From UBA1161 sp049520395 (GTDB taxonomy: Bacteria > Planctomycetota > Phycisphaerae > Tepidisphaerales > Tepidisphaeraceae), in assembly GCA_049520395.1 (NCBI GenBank), contig JBEKPV010000103.1, positions 1 to 11,800 of the forward strand: DNA of 11,800 bases. The letters are read 5' to 3'. Below the pieces are notes generated by a model. That model saw nothing but the letters and a program-made list of their open reading frames with translations. It did no database searches and was not told the DNA's origin. Positions 7,237 through 11,800 of the stretch are shown here, in pieces (position 1 is the first letter of the stretch; each line of letters starts with the position of its first letter). The translations under genes and the position numbers were made by a program.

Positions 7237-7242
7237 TCCTCC
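7237..7242 (-). promoter_or_regulatory. Strong ribosome binding site of the membrane coiled-coil gene
   Basis: The minus strand reads GGAGGA five bases before the ATG at 7231. It is the best Shine-Dalgarno site in the window, in contrast with the weak or missing sites of most other genes here. Confidence 0.75.
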
Positions 7243-7262
7243 AAGAATCACACTGGATACTC

Positions 7263-7284
7263 GGTGAGCGATAACCCTCTCACC
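7263..7284 (-). other. Inverted repeat in the leader of the SLOG operon
   Basis: GGTGAG (7263-7268) and CTCACC (7279-7284) form a perfect 6-bp stem with a 10-base loop. It lies about 20 bases upstream of the ribosome binding site, within the predicted transcript leader. It may affect translation or stability; this is only a structural observation. Confidence 0.35.
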
Positions 7285-7329
7285 ACAGGCGGCACGGCCG
7301 CGGGGCCTTTCGGCAGGGTGGGCACTCCG

Positions 7330-7347
7330 CCGTCCAAAACTGGACGG
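7330..7347 (-). other. Stem-loop at the predicted 5' end of the SLOG-operon mRNA
   Basis: CCGTCCA (7330-7336) and TGGACGG (7341-7347) form a perfect 7-bp stem with a 4-base loop. The promoter at 7354-7382 predicts a start close to 7347, so this hairpin would sit at or very near the 5' end of the message. No T run follows on either strand, which argues against a terminator. Confidence 0.4.
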
Positions 7348-7353
7348 GTAGTA

Positions 7354-7382
7354 ATTTAACTCGCCATGCAAACCCAGGTCAA
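7354..7382 (-). promoter_or_regulatory. Sigma70-type promoter of the membrane coiled-coil/SLOG operon
   Basis: On the minus strand, TTGACC (7382-7377) and TTAAAT (7359-7354) are separated by exactly 17 bases, close to the TTGACA/TATAAT consensus. Predicted transcription starts near 7347, giving a leader of about 115 bases. It lies in the 199-bp gap after the importer gene, so the operon probably has its own promoter rather than relying only on read-through. Confidence 0.5.
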
Positions 7383-7396
7383 GAAAATGTCCTTTT

Positions 7397-7424
7397 GACC
7401 CCGGCCGGACCCCGCATTGACCCA
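7397..7424 (-). promoter_or_regulatory. Three direct GGGTC repeats in 11-bp phase, candidate activator site
   Basis: On the plus strand, GACCCC (7397-7402), GACCCC (7408-7413) and GACCCA (7419-7424) follow each other every 11 bases, about one helical turn. On the minus strand they read as GGGTC repeats ending 14 bases before the -35 box of the operon at 5786-7231. Direct repeats with 11-bp spacing are how OmpR/PhoB-type response regulators bind upstream of -35 boxes; that analogy is inference. They lie just after the binding-protein stop codon, in the gap 7232-7430. Confidence 0.4.
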
Positions 7425-7430
7425 TAATTA

Positions 7431-8393
7431 TCACGGATTTACGAAACAATCCTCCCCTTTTACCGACGAATCGATGACGCCCAGGTCGGTGAGCTGTTTA
7501 GCCAGATCGTCCCATCGCCGGGCGTTCATGGCGCCCAGGCCGGCGGTTTTGGTTTGCTCGGTCTCAATCAGCGGCTTTTGGGCGGCGGCGGCTTCGGTAA
7601 ACGTCTGGGGATCCATGTCGGAATTCAGATCATGCATGGCGGCGTTGGCGGGGGCGGGATCGTCTAAATAGGCGCGCCAACCCTCGCGGCAGGCGGCGGC
7701 CATCGACTTCACTTTGTCCGGATCGTTGCGCCACATATCCCCTTTGCAGATGACCACAGTGGTGTAGGGATTGAATCCCTCATCGGCGATCAGAAATGTC
7801 TGCGGATCGCTTCCCTGATGTTTGGCGAGAATCGGCTCGCTGGTGACGAAACATTGTTGTGAGTAATCGGGCTTGGCGAGGAAATCGGCGATGCCGCCGT
7901 CGTAACCGGCGATTTTCACTTTCGGCTGGCCGAATTTTGCTTCCAGGTAATGGAGCCAGGAATTGTCCTCGGCGAGCAGGACGCCGTCATTCATAAACAC
8001 ATCGCGGATGCCGGTGAAGCCGCGCGATTTATGAACCATGATCCCCTGGGGAAAGGTTTGATAGACGGTGAAGATGGCGATCACATCCGCGCCGCTGTGG
8101 CGGGCGATGAGAACCTGGTCGGCGGCGGTGGTGGCGAAATCGGTTTTTCCGGTGGCGACCAGTTGCCAGGTATCGGCCCCTTCGCCGGCGGGTTTGATGT
8201 CGACGGCTAGGCCGTGTTTGGCAAAACTCCCGATGAGCTGCCCGGCGTAAAAGCCGCCGAACTCCGGCTCGGCTTTCCAATCGAGCGTCAGTTGCACCGG
8301 CGAAATGTTCTGGCTTTTGGCGTGGGCGGCCAGAAAAATCGCCGGCGCCATCGCCGTCAACATGATGATCCATCGTTTGCAGGGGGATTTCAT
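7431..8393 (-). CDS. NMT1/THI5-like ABC importer periplasmic substrate-binding protein
   Basis: This 320-residue exported protein captures the substrate for the importer encoded just upstream. The signal peptide is clear: basic start with Lys2, Lys6 and Arg7, hydrophobic core 8-22, likely cleavage after AAHA at residue 25. There is no lipobox. The mature part opens with LTLDWKAEPEFGGFYAGQ (35-52), the first strand and ligand loop of the NMT1/THI5 fold (relatives ThiY, SsuA, TauA, RibY). VATGKTDFATTAADQVLIAR (79-98) is the usual second motif. Its start overlaps the permease stop by four bases (ATGA), so all three importer genes are one coupled operon. Thiamin pyrimidines, riboflavin, sulfonates and nitrate are all carried by relatives; the EFGGFYA loop resembles flavin- or pyrimidine-type members more than SsuA, but that is weak inference. 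No thiamin or flavin genes are adjacent. Confidence 0.88.
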   Translation of the reverse strand: MKSPCKRWIIMLTAMAPAIFLAAHAKSQNISPVQLTLDWKAEPEFGGFYAGQLIGSFAKHGLAVDIKPAGEGADTWQLVATGKTDFATTAADQVLIARHSGADVIAIFTVYQTFPQGIMVHKSRGFTGIRDVFMNDGVLLAEDNSWLHYLEAKFGQPKVKIAGYDGGIADFLAKPDYSQQCFVTSEPILAKHQGSDPQTFLIADEGFNPYTTVVICKGDMWRNDPDKVKSMAAACREGWRAYLDDPAPANAAMHDLNSDMDPQTFTEAAAAQKPLIETEQTKTAGLGAMNARRWDDLAKQLTDLGVIDSSVKGEDCFVNP

Positions 8394-9184
8394 GGGCTCT
8401 GTTCCCTTTCCGAGGCGTGCCAGTGTCGGAGCAAAAGTCTACCCGCGAGATTGACGGCAGCAAACATGGCAAGGCCAAGCACGGAGGCGAGCAGCACGGC
8501 GGCGAAAAGCTCGTCGGTCTGGCCGGTTTTTTTGGCGGAGATGATGCGGACGCCCAGGCCTTCGGAGGTTCCGAGCAGGCCGACGAGAAATTCTCCGACG
8601 ACGGTTCCGATGACGGCCAGCCCCGCGGCGACGCGCAGGCCGGTGACGATATTCGGAGTTGCCGAGGGGAATCTCAGTTTCCAGAGGCGCGACCAGGCGG
8701 AGGCGCCGTTCAATTGGAATAGATCTTCCAGCGCCGGGTCGGTCGAGAGAAGTCCGGTGAGAGTGTTGGCGATGACCGGGAAGACGGAGACGACAAAAGC
8801 GCTGATTGCCACAGCGGCTAATCCGGGGCCGCACCAGATCATCAGCAGCGGGGCGACCGCGACGATGGGAACCGTTTGGAAGAAAACCGCGTATGGATAA
8901 AACGCCCGGCGAACCCAAGTCGATGTTGAAAGCACGATTGCCAAAAGAATGCCCACGACGGCGCTGGCGAAAAATCCGATCAAAGCGGCCTCGGCGGTTG
9001 TGCCGAGGGAGGCGAGCAGATTGCCCGGGTGCCGGGCGATATACCAAATAACGCGCGACGGGGGCGGCAGGAGGAAGATCGGGACCTTAAGAATGCGGAT
9101 TAGCGCTTCCGCCACGAGCATCGCCGCCAGGAAAACGAATAGGGGCGGCCAAACGTTTGCGAAGATATGGCGCTTGCCGTTCAT
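8390..9184 (-). CDS. ABC importer permease, NMT1/sulfonate/nitrate (BPD_transp_1) family
   Basis: This 264-residue inner-membrane protein is the channel of the importer. Hydrophobic segments fall around 13-31, 65-87, 98-117, 120-140, 185-205 and 227-248, fitting the six-segment SsuC/TauC/ThiX fold. The cytoplasmic coupling loop that docks on the ATPase is LFQLNGASAWSRLWKLRFPS (155-174), followed by ATPNIVTGLRVAAGLA. The usual EAA is degenerate, but the GAS and Pro residues are in place. The MNGKRHIF start overlaps the ATPase stop in ATGA (9181-9184), and its own stop overlaps the binding-protein start in another ATGA (8390-8393). The frame is open further upstream, but that part is shadow of the ATPase gene. 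Confidence 0.9.
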   Translation of the reverse strand: MNGKRHIFANVWPPLFVFLAAMLVAEALIRILKVPIFLLPPPSRVIWYIARHPGNLLASLGTTAEAALIGFFASAVVGILLAIVLSTSTWVRRAFYPYAVFFQTVPIVAVAPLLMIWCGPGLAAVAISAFVVSVFPVIANTLTGLLSTDPALEDLFQLNGASAWSRLWKLRFPSATPNIVTGLRVAAGLAVIGTVVGEFLVGLLGTSEGLGVRIISAKKTGQTDELFAAVLLASVLGLAMFAAVNLAGRLLLRHWHASEREQSP

Positions 9185-9948
9185 GCGCCTCCTTTGCGCA
9201 GGGCATCGGAGATTTGTTTCCCGGCGGCGGCGAATTCGGGCCGGGAGCGCAGGGATTCGTCGCGATATTCGGGCAGGTTGAGGCGCAAATCGTCGACGAC
9301 GGTCGCTGGTCGCCGGGTTAAAACAACGGCGCGATCGGCCAGAAAGGTCGCCTCGGCGGTTGAATGGGTGACGAATAAAACCGTCATGCGATGGGCCAGC
9401 CAAAGCTCTCGAAGCTGCTGATCCAATTTTTGGCGAGTGATTTCATCGAGGGCCGCGAAAGGCTCGTCGAGCAGGAGAAGTTTTGGGCGGACGACCAGGG
9501 CACGGGCCAGGGAGACGCGCATCTTCATCCCGCCGGAGAGCTGTTTGGGATATCGGCGAAGGGCGTCGGAGAGTCCGACCTGCTCAAGAGCCTGGGCGGC
9601 GGCGTCGAGTCGCGCGGATTTGGCTACGCCACGTAGTTCAAGCGGCAGGGCGACGTTGCGCAGGACGTTCCGCCAGGGAAGGAGATGGGCGTCCTGAAAG
9701 ACATAGGCGATGGAACGGGTGTTGAAATCCGCGCCCCGCTGGATCGTGCCGGAAGTGGGGTGATCGAGCCCGGCGATGATGCGGAGCAGGGTGGATTTGC
9801 CGCATCCGGAGGGGCCCAGGATGGCGACGAATTTGCCGGGCGAGACGTTTAGGGTGATGCCGGCTATGGCTTGGACATCGTCCTCGAACGTGCGCTGGAG
9901 GTCCTGGAGGAGAACTGGGGCGGCGGAGGTGTCGGCTTGGCCGGGCAT
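9181..9948 (-). CDS. ABC importer ATPase, NMT1/sulfonate/nitrate family
   Basis: This 255-residue cytoplasmic ATPase powers the importer. All motifs are intact: Walker A GPSGCGKST (45-53, Lys51), Q-loop FQDAHLLPW (84-92, Gln85), signature LSGGMKMR (137-144), Walker B LLLLDEP (157-163, Glu162) and the switch His195 in VTHSTAEA. The Q-loop text and DEPFAALD are typical of SsuB/TauB/ThiZ-type subunits. It is the first gene of a three-gene operon, with ATPase first and binding protein last. A weak AGGGG about seven bases before the ATG could serve as ribosome binding site. Only 23 bases separate its start from the divergent polA start, so promoter elements must overlap the coding ends. Confidence 0.93.
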   Translation of the reverse strand: MPGQADTSAAPVLLQDLQRTFEDDVQAIAGITLNVSPGKFVAILGPSGCGKSTLLRIIAGLDHPTSGTIQRGADFNTRSIAYVFQDAHLLPWRNVLRNVALPLELRGVAKSARLDAAAQALEQVGLSDALRRYPKQLSGGMKMRVSLARALVVRPKLLLLDEPFAALDEITRQKLDQQLRELWLAHRMTVLFVTHSTAEATFLADRAVVLTRRPATVVDDLRLNLPEYRDESLRSRPEFAAAGKQISDALRKGGA

Positions 9949-9965
9949 GTCTGAGCCCCTAACAT
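9937..9965 (+). promoter_or_regulatory. Candidate polA promoter predicting a leaderless message
   Basis: TTGGCC (9937-9942) and TAACAT (9960-9965) are 17 bases apart, each matching four of six sigma70 consensus bases. A start six to seven bases downstream falls on the GTG at 9972, and no Shine-Dalgarno site precedes that GTG. The -35 lies inside the divergent ATPase gene. The match is modest and chance occurrence is possible. Confidence 0.3.
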
Positions 9966-9971
9966 AACCGG

Positions 9972-11800
9972 GTGTCCAAAACCTTCTACATCATCGACGG
10001 GCATGCCCAGATTTACCGGGCGTATTTCGCCCCCTTCCGCGATCTCTCGACGCCGGGGGGCGAGCCGACCAAGGCGACGTACGTTTTTACGCAATGGCTG
10101 CTGAATCTGATTGAAACCAAGAAGCCGGATTATCTGGCCATGGCGATCGACACCGGCGGAGGGGCGGATTTTCGCAGCGAGATATTGCCGGAATATAAGG
10201 CCAATCGCACGGCGCCGCCGGACGATTTTTATCCGCAGGAGAAACGCATTTTGCGGATTGTCGCGGATGCGGGGATACCTATTTTCGCGCAGAAAGGGTT
10301 CGAGGCGGACGATTTGATCGCCACGATGGTGCACCGATTGGCCGGGCGGGAGGTGGAGATCGCGATGATCTCCAAGGATAAGGATCTTCGCCAACTGATC
10401 GGGCCGCGGGTGCGGATGTACGATCTGCAATCCGATTTCTTTCTCGACCGCGAGGCGATGGTCCAGCGTCTTGGCTTCGGGCCGGAGCAGTCGATTGATG
10501 TGCAGACGCTGATGGGGGATTCGATCGATAATGTGCCGGGCATTCCCGGCGTGGGGGAGAAGACGGCCGCCAAGTTGATCGCGACGTACGGCAATGTCGA
10601 GAATCTTCTGAAACATCTGGACGAGCTGACGCCGAAACTGCGCGAGAATTTTGAGAAAAACGTCGATCGTCTTCCCATCGCGCGGAAGCTGGTGACGCTG
10701 CGTAACGATGTGGAGATGGATTTTGATCTGGAGCGGTGCGCGTTTCGCGGAATCAATGCGGGGGCGGTGAGGCCGCATCTGGAAGCGCTAGGTTTCACCA
10801 GTTTGCTCAAGCGTCTTTTTTCTTCGGAGGCTTCGGCCAAAGTCGAGAAGCCCTCGCCGACTGAAGAGGCTGGGCTGTTTGGCAATGTGGCGGAGGCCAA
10901 GGCGGTTTCGGCGCAGACCGGGGAAGGGTGTGATTACCATTTGGTGGCCACGGAGGAAGAATTCGAGAAATTTCTAAAAGAGCTCAAAAAGCAGAAGCGG
11001 TTTGCCTTCGACACGGAGACCAGTGCACTGGGGGCGATGGCCTCGGATTTGATCGGGATGAGTTTTAGTTGGAAGGCGGGGACCGGATGGTATGTGCCGG
11101 TGCGCGGGCCGGCGGGATCGACGCATCTGGAGCCGCGGCGGGCCTTGGATGCCCTGCGGCCGATTCTGGAGAACGAGGCGGTCAAAAAAGTCGGGCACAA
11201 TTTGAAATACGATCTGCTGGTGATGCGGCAGGCCGGGGTGAATGTCCGCGGCGTGGAAGTGGACAGCATGATCGCCGCGTTTTTGCTCGATCCGAGCCGG
11301 ATGCAGTACGGCATCGATCGGCTGGCGCTGGACATGCTCAATTTTCGAAAAGTTCCCACCAGCGATTTGATCGGATCGGGCAAGTCCCAGATTTCCATGG
11401 AAGCGGTGGATTTGAAGAAAGTCGCCACGTACGCCGCGGAGGATGCCGACATCGCCCTGCGGCTGGCCGATCTGCTGCTGGCGAAATTGAATCCGATTCC
11501 GACGTTAAAGAAATTGTGCGATGAGATCGAAACGCCGCTGATCGACGTGCTGGTGGAGATGGAGAAGAATGGAATCGCCATCGATCCGAACATTCTTAAG
11601 GAGCAAAGCGCGGTGCTGGGGGCGCGGGTGGAGGAGCTTCGCAAGCAAATTTTCGAATCGGCCTGCTTTGAATTCAATCCCGATTCGCCCAAACAACTTC
11701 AGGATGTTTTGTTCAATCGGCTCAAATTGCCGGTGATCAAGCGCACCAAGACGGGCGCCAGTACCGACGTGGAGGTTTTGGAAAAACTGTCCGACCAGCA
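9972..11800 (+). CDS. polA: DNA polymerase I, N-terminal 609 codons, cut by window end
   Basis: PolA removes primers and fills gaps in lagging-strand synthesis and repair. The frame runs open from GTG at 9972 to the window end. An in-frame TAA at 9960-9962 leaves this GTG as the natural start, giving VSKTFYIIDGHAQIYRAYFA, the usual PolA N-terminus. The 5' nuclease domain (1 to about 290) has GFEADDLIA with Asp113/Asp114, then the metal-site and helix-hairpin motif MGDSIDNVPGIPGVGEKTAA (181-200; Asp183, Asp186). The proofreading 3'-5' exonuclease is complete by its DEDDy residues: Asp347 and Glu349 in FDTET, Asp414 in GHNLKYD, Tyr487 and Asp491 in YAAED. So, unlike Taq polymerase, it should proofread. 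The polymerase domain begins near 515 (EIETPLIDVLVEMEKNGIAI) and is cut before its catalytic motifs. It is divergent from the importer operon. Confidence 0.96.
   Translation, partial: MSKTFYIIDGHAQIYRAYFAPFRDLSTPGGEPTKATYVFTQWLLNLIETKKPDYLAMAIDTGGGADFRSEILPEYKANRTAPPDDFYPQEKRILRIVADAGIPIFAQKGFEADDLIATMVHRLAGREVEIAMISKDKDLRQLIGPRVRMYDLQSDFFLDREAMVQRLGFGPEQSIDVQTLMGDSIDNVPGIPGVGEKTAAKLIATYGNVENLLKHLDELTPKLRENFEKNVDRLPIARKLVTLRNDVEMDFDLERCAFRGINAGAVRPHLEALGFTSLLKRLFSSEASAKVEKPSPTEEAGLFGNVAEAKAVSAQTGEGCDYHLVATEEEFEKFLKELKKQKRFAFDTETSALGAMASDLIGMSFSWKAGTGWYVPVRGPAGSTHLEPRRALDALRPILENEAVKKVGHNLKYDLLVMRQAGVNVRGVEVDSMIAAFLLDPSRMQYGIDRLALDMLNFRKVPTSDLIGSGKSQISMEAVDLKKVATYAAEDADIALRLADLLLAKLNPIPTLKKLCDEIETPLIDVLVEMEKNGIAIDPNILKEQSAVLGARVEELRKQIFESACFEFNPDSPKQLQDVLFNRLKLPVIKRTKTGASTDVEVLEKLSDQ

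Noticed and set aside
7330..7347. Hairpin as a rho-independent terminator for the importer operon
   Set aside because: There is no T run on either strand, and on the minus strand it lies downstream of a good promoter for the next operon, so a leader hairpin fits better.
9949..9971. Riboswitch (TPP or FMN) controlling the NMT1-type importer
   Set aside because: Only 23 bases lie between the importer's first gene and polA, too few for a known riboswitch, and the conserved cores were not seen.
9864..10778. 304-codon frame opposite the polA start
   Set aside because: It is Arg/His-rich with no motif and antisense to the unmistakable 5' nuclease domain of PolA.

Overview
This 11.8 kb window is a densely packed, high-GC stretch of bacterial chromosome. 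A planctomycete-like organism, perhaps Phycisphaerae, would fit the gene style: a long membrane-anchored coiled-coil protein with a BRCT-like end, several genes with no clear Shine-Dalgarno site, and GTG or near-leaderless starts. This assignment is inference and no marker in the window proves it. I see no tRNA, rRNA, CRISPR array, insertion sequence or integrase. No gene-free stretch exceeds 200 bases.

Left part (1-4000), surface polysaccharide export and assembly. On the minus strand, a GT4 glycosyltransferase (1431-2744) is followed by an ABC-2 polysaccharide permease (wzm-like, 367-1269) and its ATPase (wzt-like, cut by the window start at 358). A second GT4 glycosyltransferase (2801-4000) is transcribed divergently from the first. 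The short gap between them holds a perfect 14-bp inverted repeat that contains TACAAT on both strands. The visible part of the ATPase has lost its Walker A lysine within a cluster of odd substitutions at the very edge of the window.

Middle part (3946-7430), a two-gene operon of unusual design. A membrane-anchored protein with coiled coil, beta-rich domain and BRCT-like C-terminus (5786-7231) is separated by one base from a 612-residue protein (3946-5784). That second protein reads as a DUF4145/HEPN-like domain, a TPR-like TRAFs-binding (DUF4071) region and a C-terminal SLOG domain. SLOG and DUF4071 modules are known from nucleotide-signal and biological-conflict proteins, so this pair is the best candidate for an undescribed system. 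Its upstream region has a good sigma70-type promoter, three 11-bp-phased GGGTC repeats upstream of the -35, a structured leader and a strong Shine-Dalgarno site. The SLOG gene runs 55 bp into the 3' end of the convergent glycosyltransferase gene.

Right part (7431-9948), a complete NMT1/THI5-type ABC importer on the minus strand. The order is ATPase, permease, periplasmic binding protein, with ATGA overlaps at both junctions. The substrate cannot be decided from sequence.

Right end (9972-11800), the first 609 codons of polA (DNA polymerase I) on the plus strand. It starts at GTG only 23 bp from the divergent importer ATPase gene, and the proofreading exonuclease residues are intact. The gene runs off the window.
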